DNA from: Paenibacillus tyrphae
GTDB taxonomy: Bacteria; Bacillota; Bacilli; Paenibacillales; NBRC-103111
Direction of reading: 5' to 3'
Assembly: GCF_000722545.1 (NCBI RefSeq)
Contig: NZ_JNVM01000014.1
Coordinates: 1-64,000, forward strand
DNA length: 64,000 bases
Shown: positions 15,384 to 24,144 of the stretch, in pieces
How the letters are laid out: each line of letters begins with the position of its first letter
Numbering within the stretch: the first letter of the stretch is position 1
Made by a program: the position numbers and the translations under genes
Notes under the pieces: generated by a model
The model's database searches: none
What the model was told of the DNA's origin: nothing
The model's input: the letters and a program-made list of their open reading frames with translations, nothing else

Positions 15384-16718
15384 ATGCGGGTGAATAATCG
15401 CTCTTTGCGGTTGGAAATCGAAGACCAGATGAAGCTGCATGGCTATAGCCTAAATAAAGTAGCCGAACTGACGGGGATTAACGCCGGAAATTTAAGCATG
15501 GTGTTAAATGGCCGGGCTCGTGCCATGACAATCGGTCAATTGGATGCTCTGGCAGAAGTTCTTGGAAAGCCCCCCGGATGGCTGTACGAGCTGTACAAGG
15601 AAGAATGCATCTCGGACAATAAGGTGTCCCGACCGCGATTGATCCCGTATCTGGTGCGATGTGTAGAGATTGGTCGAGTGGATTGTATTGAACCGGTGGT
15701 TTCCAAGATTCTCGATAACCCTAAGAACATATCGATAATCTTTGCTGCGGCGGAGAAGCTGTTCGAGAATGGGAAGCTGGAGGAATCGGAGTATTTTTAT
15801 CAACTCGTGGTCGACAATACGAAGGATAGTTTCTCCGAGTTCATGACGATGAGCCAATATCGGCTATTTCTGATCGCTCAAGGTACGGATGAGGAGCAGA
15901 ACTGGAAATCGGTTATTCAATTCGAACCTTTCCGAAGACGATTGCCGGAATATCTCCAGCTTGCGGCGCTTTTGAAGTTGGCGAAGGTTAGTTATTCATT
16001 GGAGAAAATAAACGAGGTCGAGAAGTTTGCTGAAGAACTCGCGGAACTAAGTTCCATTCTCTATAAGCTAAAAATGGTGGAGGAAGTATCGGTAGAGCAT
16101 CACCTGGTATACTATTTTGGCATGGGTCTGTTAATTAAGGGGACCGTTTTGGAAAAAAGAGGGCTATACGAAGAAGCTAAAAAAGTTGTACAAACTTATG
16201 CCGACCTTAGTTGGTTTGAGCCTCTTGACGAGTCGGGCTGGCAAGAGGTTGAAAAATTTAAGGTTTGGGCGAAAGCGAATCTTTACACGCTTGAAGTATT
16301 GATGGGCAATGACGTCATTCTGAATGAATACGCGGATTACCTAGAGTGCCTTGACCAGTTGAATGAAACTTTGTCCGGACTGACGACAATTATAAAATCG
16401 GCAAATATACACGGCTTTTGTATTGATCACGTTCTGCAACGCTTCGTCGGCTCGATCGACCGCTTCGATTGTTTTGTAGACGATCTGATTAATTCACGCA
16501 GATACCTTTGGTTTTGCTATCACAGAGCGATTTACGAGTTTTCTAAAGAACGCTACGAAAATGGGATTAAGGAAACGATATTCTGCATTTCACTATGCTT
16601 GGAGATGAAGCGATACGAGGACTTGGCCCGCTGCGTCGCTTTATTTGAGAAGCATCGAAATTATGCTTCCGAATCCCAAGTCCAGTATTACAAATCCATC
16701 AGGCTTTGGGTGGTTTAG
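15384..16718 (+). CDS. HTH-TPR regulator, RRNPP-like, paralog 3
   Basis: A 444-residue regulator with XRE helix-turn-helix at about 9-62 (SLNKVAELTGINAGNLSMVL) and a C-terminal helical TPR-like receptor region. It is about 90% identical by eye to the next gene and shares with it the ending SIRLWVV and the ribosome-site block GGAGAGGGTGTTCC or GGGAGGGTGTTCC. It is thus the product of a recent tandem duplication. The ATG is chosen at that site; upstream in-frame codons lack a binding site. No peptide ORF lies between its stop and the next start, a gap of only 31 bases. It could be an orphan receptor or answer to a peptide encoded elsewhere. Confidence 0.82.
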   Translation: MRVNNRSLRLEIEDQMKLHGYSLNKVAELTGINAGNLSMVLNGRARAMTIGQLDALAEVLGKPPGWLYELYKEECISDNKVSRPRLIPYLVRCVEIGRVDCIEPVVSKILDNPKNISIIFAAAEKLFENGKLEESEYFYQLVVDNTKDSFSEFMTMSQYRLFLIAQGTDEEQNWKSVIQFEPFRRRLPEYLQLAALLKLAKVSYSLEKINEVEKFAEELAELSSILYKLKMVEEVSVEHHLVYYFGMGLLIKGTVLEKRGLYEEAKKVVQTYADLSWFEPLDESGWQEVEKFKVWAKANLYTLEVLMGNDVILNEYADYLECLDQLNETLSGLTTIIKSANIHGFCIDHVLQRFVGSIDRFDCFVDDLINSRRYLWFCYHRAIYEFSKERYENGIKETIFCISLCLEMKRYEDLARCVALFEKHRNYASESQVQYYKSIRLWVV

Positions 16719-16749
16719 AACCGGGTATAGATTTAAGGGAGGGTGTTCC

Positions 16750-18084
16750 ATGCGGGTGAATAATCGCTCTTTGCGGTTGGAAATCGAAGATCAGATGAAG
16801 CTGCATGGCTATAACCTAAATAAAGCAGCCGAACTGACGGGGATTAACGCCGGAAATTTAAGCATGGTGTTAAATGGCCGGGCTCGTGCCATGACAATCG
16901 GGCAATTGGACGCTCTGGCACAAATTTTCGGAAAGACGCCCGGATGGTTGTACGAGCTGTACACGGAAGAATGCATCTCGGACAATAAGGTGTCCCGACC
17001 GCGCTTGATCCCGTATCTGGTGCGATGTGTAGAGACTGGCCGAGTGGATTGTATTGAACCGATGGTTTCAAAGATTCTCGATAACCCCAAGAATGTGTCC
17101 ATTATCTTTGCTGCGGCGGAGAAGCTTTTCGAGAACGAAAGACTGGAGGAGTCGGCGTATTTTTATCAACTTGTGGTCGACAATATCAAAGACAGTTTTT
17201 CCGAGTTCATGGCGATAAGCCAATATCGGCTATTTCTGATCGCTCAAGGCACGGATGAAGAGAAAAACTGGAAATCGGTTATTCAATTTGAACCTTTCCG
17301 AAGACGATTGCCGGAATATCTCCAGCTCGCGGCGCTTTTGAAGTTAGCGAAGGTTAGTTATTCGTTGGAGAAGTGGGATGAAGTCGAGAAGTTTGCACAA
17401 GAGCTCTCGGAACTAAGCTCGATTCTCTATAAGCTAAAAATGGTAGAAGAAGTATCGGTAGAGCGCCACTTAGTATATTACTTTGGCATGGGATTATTAT
17501 TTGAGGGGGCTGTATTGGAGAAAAGAGGGCTTTACCAAGAAGCGAAAACAGTTGTCCAGCATTATGCCGATCTTAGTTGGTTTGAGCCTCTTAACGAGTC
17601 CGGCTGGCAAGATGTCGAAAGATTTAAAGTTTACGCGCAGGCGAACCTCTACACCCTTGAAGTATTCATGGGCAATGACGGCATTCTCAATGAATACGCG
17701 GATTACCTAGAGAGCCTTGACCAGTTGAACGAAACTTTGTCCGGATTGGAGACAATTATAAAATCGGCGAACACCCACGGTTTTTGTATTGATCACGTAC
17801 TACAGCGCTTTGCAGGCGCGATCGGCCAATTCGATTGTTTTTTAGACGATCTGATTAACTCGCGCAGGTATCTTTGGGTTTGTTATCATAGAGCCGTTTA
17901 TGAGTTTACTAAAGAACGCTACGAAAACGGGATTAAGGAAACGTTATTCTGCATTTCACTATGCTTGGAGATGAAACGATACGAGGACTTAGCCCGCTGT
18001 GTCGCTTTATTTGAGAAGCACCGGAATTATGCATCGGAAGCACAGATTCAGTATTACGAATCAATCAGGCTTTGGGTGGTTTAG
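16750..18084 (+). CDS. HTH-TPR regulator, RRNPP-like, paralog 4
   Basis: A 444-residue near-copy of the preceding regulator, with XRE helix-turn-helix (NLNKAAELTGINAGNLSMVL) and helical TPR-like region. Differences between the two are spread through the receptor part (for example KINEVEKFAEEL against KWDEVEKFAQEL), as expected if they diverge in peptide or partner specificity. It follows paralog 3 by 31 bases and its ribosome site repeats that of paralog 3, so both are probably on one transcript. A terminator follows 30 bases after the stop. No small peptide gene with a ribosome site was found downstream. Confidence 0.82.
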   Translation: MRVNNRSLRLEIEDQMKLHGYNLNKAAELTGINAGNLSMVLNGRARAMTIGQLDALAQIFGKTPGWLYELYTEECISDNKVSRPRLIPYLVRCVETGRVDCIEPMVSKILDNPKNVSIIFAAAEKLFENERLEESAYFYQLVVDNIKDSFSEFMAISQYRLFLIAQGTDEEKNWKSVIQFEPFRRRLPEYLQLAALLKLAKVSYSLEKWDEVEKFAQELSELSSILYKLKMVEEVSVERHLVYYFGMGLLFEGAVLEKRGLYQEAKTVVQHYADLSWFEPLNESGWQDVERFKVYAQANLYTLEVFMGNDGILNEYADYLESLDQLNETLSGLETIIKSANTHGFCIDHVLQRFAGAIGQFDCFLDDLINSRRYLWVCYHRAVYEFTKERYENGIKETLFCISLCLEMKRYEDLARCVALFEKHRNYASEAQIQYYESIRLWVV

Positions 18085-18112
18085 GTGCGCAAAGAGCAAT
18101 AGAATTATGTAT

Positions 18113-18141
18113 AAGCATTCTGGTGATCAGAATGCTTTTTT
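18113..18141 (+). terminator. Rho-independent terminator
   Basis: Arms AGCATTCTG and CAGAATGCT with a 5-base loop are followed by TTTTT. It ends the tandem regulator pair. Confidence 0.85.
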
Positions 18142-18192
18142 GGCTTTTCGCTATACTTCGTGGTTAAAGGTACTCTTGATAGAGGTAATAGA

Positions 18193-18302
18193 GCGACTTG
18201 ACATGGAACTTCTGCGGGCATGACTTCTCGCGAGCAGCCGTGAATCCCAAGGCCTCGCGAGGGTAACCAGCCTATCATGCCCGCCCCTCTCTGTAAAGTC
18301 GC
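18193..18302. repeat. Three nested inverted repeats (structured element)
   Basis: Three perfectly paired arms nest inside one another: GCGACTT/AAGTCGC (18193-18199, 18296-18302), GCGGGCATGA/TCATGCCCGC (18214-18223, 18275-18284) and CTCGCGAG/CTCGCGAG (18227-18234, 18254-18261), the last extended by GCC/GGC. The element is GC-rich in an AT-rich region. It could be a small structured RNA or a miniature mobile palindrome; the sequence alone does not decide. Confidence 0.55.
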
Positions 18303-18413
18303 TGGTTTATATACTCTATAATGAGTGATAAATGCGAATTTCTGCCGACAGAATAAGAGTCAGGATTTTTCGGGTTTACCTGTATACCTTTACTGATTCT
18401 TCGCTGGAGTAGA

Positions 18414-18511
18414 TGTTCCCTATAGTGAATTGTTCAAGTTTTAGAATTTAAAAAGAAGAAGTTTTCAAGATTCCTCACTATGGGGAACAACCTGAAATAC
18501 TTCTTCTTTTT
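18414..18511. promoter_or_regulatory. Two overlapping hairpins, attenuator-like
   Basis: TGTTCCCTATAGTGA (18414-18428) pairs with TCACTATGGGGAACA (18475-18489) with one mismatch. AAAAAGAAGAAGT (18450-18462) pairs perfectly with ACTTCTTCTTTTT (18499-18511), which ends in a T run. The two folds interlock, so only one can form at a time: the geometry of an antiterminator/terminator pair. No obvious gene follows on the plus strand for 590 bases. Confidence 0.4.
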
Positions 18512-19102
18512 GCTAGGGTAATTATCTTTTGAATAAATATTTTAGCAAGAAAAAAAGAATAGCAAATATTGCAATTGTCATAAAAACTCCTGGCCAGAAT
18601 ATAGCGCCTATTTGTATCACTCCCCATCTTTTTTGGGATATTAGTTTAATCTTATAATACGCTTGCAATATTTTCAAATTCAACAAAATGCTTTTCCGCC
18701 TTAAACGAGATTTTTGTAATTCTCCTTGTTCTTTTTTCTAGAGTGTAGCCTCATTTAGAAAACCTTGCAACAGAACCGAGAATAGTAAGCCATTTTTTAT
18801 TTACTCAATTACCGAGTATGTTTATTTCTCTAAATCGCTGTCCATAATAATAAATAAAGACAAACCCTTTATCCTATGATACAAGCTCTTTCTCAAGAGT
18901 ATCAGACTCGGCGATTCGGGTAGAGTGGTATGGTGTGATGAGCGAGGAATAAATAGTTTTAGGTAAGGAAAATTTGTTTGAAAAGCTTCGTCCTTACCAT
19001 ACTATGTCAAGAAATGCTAAACAGAAAAACTATGCGTGTTGTCGGGGGATAAACAGCGGTAAGTTCTTGTGAAAAATTATTCCAAGTTAGGAGTGAGATA
19101 GT
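18512..19102. other. AT-rich intergenic region
   Basis: No convincing gene. The minus strand has a short frame (stop at 18522) for a hydrophobic peptide containing IGAIFWPGVFMTIAIFAILFF, with only GTG or TTG starts and no separated ribosome site. A second minus-strand frame further upstream reads EKRTRRITKISFKAEKHF before a stop and looks like coding remains. The end carries TTAGGAG, the ribosome site of the first toxin-like gene. Confidence 0.4.
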
Positions 19103-20038
19103 GTGACCGAGGGACAAAATAATACTTTAGATGTTTTGTTACAGGATGTTTTTGAAGATGATAAAACTCTAGATTTAAATGATGAGATACGGAAATGGGT
19201 AGCTGCATATTGTAAGGCGGAAGGAAAATATAATTCTTTTTATCGAGAGGAAGATAAACAATTTCCTATACGTTTTGATAAACCTATTGTGGAAGTTAAA
19301 GAAGGGTTTGTTTTAAAGATAGAACAATCATGGACCATGTCGAGGATCTGTAAAAATGATACGTTAACTCCTGTTGAAAGCAATCTAAGCTATCAAAGAA
19401 CAGCCTCAACAAAATACAGTACGAATACCACACAAGGAATTAAAAAAACAGATAGTATAAAATTTAGCGGTGGAATAAAGGTTCCTTTTGAGAAGGATAG
19501 TACAGGGATGAATGGGGAAGTAACAATAACAAATGAATTTAATTTTTCAGAATCCACTACTTTTGAACAAACAAGGATAAGTAAATTTAGTGAAAGATAC
19601 ACTTCAATTACACCTGAATACCATATGAGTGAAGTGAAATATTCTCTGGCAATGGTGAATGCTAATATACCATTAAAATTGACGATTCAACTAAAAGGTT
19701 TTTTTGAATTTTATGTGAGAGATTCATTCTTTGGACAGAGGTATTCAGTACGAGCTGATATAGGTGAATTATTGACCGGTAGATATCCAGATTATACACC
19801 ACCTGAAGAATTGATAAAAATTGGTTCGGATGCAGAATATGGAAATTCGGATATCTTACAGTTTAAAGGCTCACAAAATTATCATTTAAATGGAGCAATT
19901 TTTTCGTATTTCGAAAATTCAGATAATCCACTACGTGCTGGCTCTAATGATCCGAAATTTTCTTTTCAACTTGGATCTACATTTCAAGAAACAAAACTAG
20001 TAAAGGTATATCCTGAACAGGGATTTCATGTAGAATAA
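19103..20038 (+). CDS. Aerolysin-like (ETX/MTX2-type) pore-former candidate A
   Basis: A 311-residue protein with no signal peptide. After about 90 residues it shows the long Ser/Thr-rich alternating strands typical of aerolysin-type beta pore-forming toxins: YSTNTTQGIKKTDSIKFSGG, a more hydrophobic putative insertion loop (IKVPFEKDSTGMNGEVTI), then FNFSESTTFEQTRISKFSER. The C-terminal third continues as beta strands (LTIQLKGFFEFYVRDSF). Assignment is by pattern, not a conserved active site. Lack of a signal peptide is common in crystal-forming ETX/MTX2 toxins. The GTG start lies nine bases after TTAGGAG. It is the first of four same-strand AT-rich genes. Confidence 0.55.
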   Translation: MTEGQNNTLDVLLQDVFEDDKTLDLNDEIRKWVAAYCKAEGKYNSFYREEDKQFPIRFDKPIVEVKEGFVLKIEQSWTMSRICKNDTLTPVESNLSYQRTASTKYSTNTTQGIKKTDSIKFSGGIKVPFEKDSTGMNGEVTITNEFNFSESTTFEQTRISKFSERYTSITPEYHMSEVKYSLAMVNANIPLKLTIQLKGFFEFYVRDSFFGQRYSVRADIGELLTGRYPDYTPPEELIKIGSDAEYGNSDILQFKGSQNYHLNGAIFSYFENSDNPLRAGSNDPKFSFQLGSTFQETKLVKVYPEQGFHVE

Positions 20039-20087
20039 CTCACATACTTAGAACGAAAAAAATATGAAAAATCAAAGGGTGATGATA

Positions 20088-20816
20088 ATGGGTATAGTAG
20101 ATTTATATGATCGTATGAGAAGGTATAAAGAGAGTATACCAAACTCCATGCAATATGGTTTTGTTGCAAGTGATCCCCTCAGACTTGAAAATGTTCGAAT
20201 GATCCCACCACAAAATATAACTATCAAGCCTAGACCTCCTATTGTATTGAGTGCGAATATTGATAATAGATTAGGTACTCGACCGATTGTCCGCACACAA
20301 GACTTTTCTCAACAAACTGTGGATAAAGTGTCATATTCAATTACAGAAGGGATTAAAACAACGATAGGTGCATCAATAACACAAGCCATAATTCTAGGGG
20401 TATTCTCGTTAGACCGAACAATAGGAACTGTATTAGAATTTAATACTAGTCAAACACAAACAATTGAACAATCTTTGGATCAGTTGTGGACGGATGGGAG
20501 TACAATTACAGTTCCTGCAGGTAAACACTATAAAGTAGAACAGCAAATCGAGGTTCGTGAATTTTCTGGTATAGTGGACTTTACATGTGATATAGTGGGT
20601 AAATTTTTTGTGACTCACAGAAAACCTACGTGCCCGCCTCCAGCACCATGTTATATTGACATAACTACAGAATATAATTCTCATACACTGTATGACCATC
20701 AAGCGATACCTAATACTATAAAATTACCAGGCGGGAGACTTCGTTATAATGGAAAAATTCGAATGGATGGAACGGCTTCTTTACATTCAGATATAGAACT
20801 AAGGTTACAAACCTAA
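20088..20816 (+). CDS. Aerolysin-like (ETX/MTX2-type) pore-former candidate B
   Basis: A 242-residue protein resembling ETX/MTX2 beta pore-formers more clearly than its neighbour. The segment FSQQTVDKVSYSITEGIKTT is followed by the apolar loop IGASITQAIILGVFSLDR and the return strand TVLEFNTSQTQTIEQSLDQL. Then comes TITVPAGKHYKVEQQIEV, the rim-strand motif seen throughout the family. It has no signal peptide. The ATG is chosen after AAAGGGTG with six bases spacing; an ATG 24 bases upstream lacks a site. It lies about 50 bases after candidate A and may be a second component of the same pore or act with it as a binary toxin (inferred). Confidence 0.6.
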   Translation: MGIVDLYDRMRRYKESIPNSMQYGFVASDPLRLENVRMIPPQNITIKPRPPIVLSANIDNRLGTRPIVRTQDFSQQTVDKVSYSITEGIKTTIGASITQAIILGVFSLDRTIGTVLEFNTSQTQTIEQSLDQLWTDGSTITVPAGKHYKVEQQIEVREFSGIVDFTCDIVGKFFVTHRKPTCPPPAPCYIDITTEYNSHTLYDHQAIPNTIKLPGGRLRYNGKIRMDGTASLHSDIELRLQT

Positions 20817-20901
20817 TAACACAAGCAGAAAAAGTGCAATAGTATAAACCATATTAAAATCAGGATAACATCAGAAGTTATTTTTATGAGGAGAGAAATA
20901 T

Positions 20902-21441
20902 ATGAATCAAAAATTATATGTAGCAAATAATGGTTCGGATACTATTAGTGTTGTTGATATTATAAAAAATACTGAATTAAAAAAGATAAAAGTAGGATCC
21001 CAACCAGGGAGAATGCAGTATAATTCAGCGAATCAAAAATTATATATTGCGAATACAGGTGTAGGCATAGGAGCTAATACTGTTAGTGTAGTCGACATTA
21101 AGGAAGATAGAGAAATAACTAAAATTGGTGTAGGTTTACAGCCAGGGGTATTACTTTTAAATCCTAATATGGAAAAGTTATATGTAGCAAACAATGGATC
21201 AGACACTATTAGTATAGTAGATACAACTACTAATAAAGAGTTAAAAAAAATAAAAGTAGGACTACAACCTGGTGCATTGCATTTAAGCCCTGATGGTTCA
21301 AAATTATATGTTTCAAATTCAGGTGTGGGTTCGAATACAATTAGTGTTATTGACTTAGAAAATAATGAAGAAATTGTACAGATTACAGTAGGCTATAAAC
21401 CCTCGGCTTTAATAAATTTAAATGTATCAAACACTATATAA
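20902..21441 (+). CDS. YVTN-repeat beta-propeller protein, short
   Basis: This 179-residue protein consists of four repeats of about 42 residues with the core KLYVANNGSDTISVVD or KLYVSNSGVGSNTISVID, each followed by a KKIKVG-type strand. This is the YVTN beta-propeller repeat. Four blades are too few for a closed propeller, so it may oligomerise or be a shortened member. It has no signal peptide. Repeats 1 and 3 are almost identical, pointing to recent internal duplication. The ATG follows GAGGAGAG. It sits between the pore-former candidates and the phospholipase gene; a binding or scaffolding role is a guess from context. Confidence 0.8.
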   Translation: MNQKLYVANNGSDTISVVDIIKNTELKKIKVGSQPGRMQYNSANQKLYIANTGVGIGANTVSVVDIKEDREITKIGVGLQPGVLLLNPNMEKLYVANNGSDTISIVDTTTNKELKKIKVGLQPGALHLSPDGSKLYVSNSGVGSNTISVIDLENNEEIVQITVGYKPSALINLNVSNTI

Positions 21442-21578
21442 GATTCTGTAGCAAAGTATAAACAAAGGCAAGCACTTTTTCATCGTAATTCCTACCATAA
21501 CTAATATAAGTGTATTCTCACGCTCCTTTTTGTCAAATTGTCGCACATGTGCATGAGAAAGCAAAGATGGAGGATAAA

Positions 21579-23738
21579 ATGAAAAAAACGCCTAAAGATC
21601 TTATTCCAAATGCTGGTGAAAGCGCTCTTGATCGCTATAACAAATTTCGCGATGGCTATGCATACGCATCCAATATCGGACACACCAACAAAAATTGGAT
21701 GGGACAACTTCCAGGAGATACAACAATGAGCCGATTATCTATTCCTGGTACCCATAACTCGATGTCACTCCATGGCGGTGGAGGACCGTACCCAGATGAT
21801 TTTATAATAACCCAAACCATGAATTTGCAGACCCAATTAAATTCGGGTATTCGTTATCTGGACATTCGTTTACGCAAAGCATCCGACACTCGTCTGGAAG
21901 CCTATCATGGATCTGTTAACCAAAAGGCAGAGTTTGGCGCGAATATCTTAAATACCGCCAAAGAATTTTTACGAGCTAATCCTAGTGAAACGATATTGAT
22001 GCGAGTGAAAAACGAGTGCACTGGATCAGGTGCAGGAAACTGTAAAGATGCATCAACTAGTAAAACATGGGCACAGGTTTTCGAGGATGCTTATTATAAT
22101 AACCTGAATTATCGTGATTATTTTTGGAAAGGGACATCTAATGACCCACAATTAAAGGATGTAAGAGGAAAAATCGTAGTATTGCCACAGTTTCCAACAG
22201 ATAATAAACGCTTTGGAATCCCATATGGTAACCTAAAAGTGCAAGATGAATATAACGTAGAGCAGTCAGCAAATGCCATGTATAGCAAATGGACAGCAGT
22301 CGGGAATCATCTAAAAACTGCCAATGCTCATACTGGAAAAAATATCTACTTAAATCATCTAAGCGGTAACGGAACTTGGTGGTTTATTTCACACGGAGCT
22401 AAGCCTTGGTTTGTCGCAAGTGGATATAATACTCGCTCAACAGGATCAAGCCCAAAGTCTACGAGTACGGGAATTGGCAATTGGCCCGATTTCCCAAGGA
22501 CATATAGTACGATTTACTATGGCGGAACGAACATCCTGACTGCGCAATATATTCAACAATGGGGACTCCACCATGCTGGTATCATTGCAGCTGATTTCCC
22601 AGGTAAGACGTTAATTCAACAAGTCATTAAGTTAAATGATAGACTCCATGGTGGAGATTCTGTTAACATTCAGGCTGTAGGATCTGACGTTGTAAAAGTT
22701 GGATTCACCGGGGAGACGTATAAACGAAATAGTTATGAGATACGTCTAAATGGAGCGTACATTGCAAGTATGGAGCCTGATCCAAACAGGCCAGGTGAGA
22801 TGCGGGCTTTTTATGCTTCGTTAGTTAAAACAGATGTGGGGCTCAATCTTTTTAGATCCAACCTAAAACTATTTGCAAATGATAAAATCGAGGTGTTTGT
22901 AAGAACTGCAAACGGACAAACGCTCGTTAAAAGTCAAACATTAACGATACACGATAACCCAGGTGAGGAAGTTCAAGTAAAGGATGGAACTTATCGTATT
23001 ACGTCAACATTAAAGCTTAGTAGCCTTGTTGACATGAGCAAGAGCTCTGATCGTAATGTCGTATTATATAATAGCCAAAATCAATTGAATGGTGAATGGA
23101 ACTTTAAATATGATACTACGAAAAAGGCATATCATATCACCAATCGTTGGGATCCAACTAGAGCGCTCGCTTGGAATAGTTCTGCCGGTTCCATTAATGT
23201 ATTTGGTGCAGGAATTGCCAAGTCAAAAGATGAGCAATATTGGATTTTAAAACGCACTGGAGATGGTTACTTACATTTAGTTAATAAAAAGAATGATACT
23301 GTACTAGATGTACAAGGTGGTCAAACAGCTAATTGGACGAACATCAATGCATGGGGACTTGTAGAAGGTGAGAACAACCAAAAATTTAAACTGGTTGAAC
23401 GAAAAGAAAAATTAGAAGGTCAAATCAATTCTAATTACAAACCACTTTCTGGTCAAAAAAATAGGTCTAGCAGTAATTTCTCATTGCCAAATCTCCAGGG
23501 TATTGATAAAGCCCAAAAAGGGAGAGTGGAGATAGAAGGTCATGGCGAAACATTACTTAATTTCAGGGTGATGAGAGATAGGTCAAATAATACAGACCCT
23601 GTAATCTGGTCAAATCTGAAACATGGCGACATCATAGATATACCTGCCTATTCAAATTTAACCAATATATATATCGCTAATCCAAGTGGCTATTCATGGG
23701 ATGGTACCTTTAAAGTAAAATTTTACACATTACAGTAG
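21579..23738 (+). CDS. PI-PLC with C-terminal ricin-type lectin domain
   Basis: A 719-residue phosphatidylinositol-specific phospholipase C, which cleaves PI or GPI anchors of eukaryotic membranes. The PI-PLC X domain spans about 40-370 with catalytic His59 (SIPGTHNSM) and His110 (EAYHGSV) plus Arg97 in YLDIRLR, matching Bacillus PI-PLC. A linker domain follows. At about 475-620 lies a beta-trefoil lectin-like part (DGTYRITSTLKLSSLVDM, QYWILKR, YLHLVNKKNDTVLDVQGG). The last 100 residues are an unrecognised beta domain. No signal peptide is visible, unlike secreted PI-PLCs. The ATG is five bases after GGAGG. A terminator closes the four-gene block. Confidence 0.88.
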   Translation: MKKTPKDLIPNAGESALDRYNKFRDGYAYASNIGHTNKNWMGQLPGDTTMSRLSIPGTHNSMSLHGGGGPYPDDFIITQTMNLQTQLNSGIRYLDIRLRKASDTRLEAYHGSVNQKAEFGANILNTAKEFLRANPSETILMRVKNECTGSGAGNCKDASTSKTWAQVFEDAYYNNLNYRDYFWKGTSNDPQLKDVRGKIVVLPQFPTDNKRFGIPYGNLKVQDEYNVEQSANAMYSKWTAVGNHLKTANAHTGKNIYLNHLSGNGTWWFISHGAKPWFVASGYNTRSTGSSPKSTSTGIGNWPDFPRTYSTIYYGGTNILTAQYIQQWGLHHAGIIAADFPGKTLIQQVIKLNDRLHGGDSVNIQAVGSDVVKVGFTGETYKRNSYEIRLNGAYIASMEPDPNRPGEMRAFYASLVKTDVGLNLFRSNLKLFANDKIEVFVRTANGQTLVKSQTLTIHDNPGEEVQVKDGTYRITSTLKLSSLVDMSKSSDRNVVLYNSQNQLNGEWNFKYDTTKKAYHITNRWDPTRALAWNSSAGSINVFGAGIAKSKDEQYWILKRTGDGYLHLVNKKNDTVLDVQGGQTANWTNINAWGLVEGENNQKFKLVERKEKLEGQINSNYKPLSGQKNRSSSNFSLPNLQGIDKAQKGRVEIEGHGETLLNFRVMRDRSNNTDPVIWSNLKHGDIIDIPAYSNLTNIYIANPSGYSWDGTFKVKFYTLQ

Positions 23739-23742
23739 TAAC

Positions 23743-23776
23743 AAAAAAACTGGGCAGGTTTTGTCCAGTTTTTTTA
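23743..23776 (+). terminator. Rho-independent terminator
   Basis: Arms AAAAAACTGG and CCAGTTTTTT lie right after the PI-PLC stop. Confidence 0.88.
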
Positions 23777-23811
23777 CATTAATGCCTGAAATTCAGTATA
23801 TCATGAAAATT

Positions 23812-23852
23812 AGCTCTTGACCGCAAATCTTTGCGGCAAGGGCTGTTTTTTT
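23812..23852 (+). terminator. Second terminator-like hairpin
   Basis: The outer arms AGCTCTTG/CAAGGGCT and inner arms CCGCAAA/TTTGCGG are followed by GTTTTTTT. The arm and loop pattern (CTTG ... GGCAAG) resembles the hairpins at 29532 and 35439. The remainder up to 24144 shows no gene, only the leader of the next operon. Confidence 0.65.
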
Positions 23853-24144
23853 ATTTGCAGATGCCCCTTATTTATTTGCCGTAGAAAATGCGGAACGGAA
23901 GTATTCATACATGCCGCGGCTATCCGATGTTGTGAGAATTTTGTGAGAACGGCTCGCTATACTGGATTAGGAAATAAGAATCACAAGGAGGGTAGGTCAT
24001 ATATCCCACAAAATCCAATTTTATTCATGATTCTATGGAAAGAAGCGTACTTGTCCGATTGTGCACGGATTCAACCTTTGCAAAAGGCCAGGCACGCAAA
24101 GCGTCAGACGAACCAGGACCATAACGAAGAAAAGGGTGAACAAC

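Noticed and set aside
8778..18084. Prophage repressor cluster
   Set aside because: The XRE-type proteins have long TPR-like C-termini, and no phage structural, integrase or attachment-site sequence is present.
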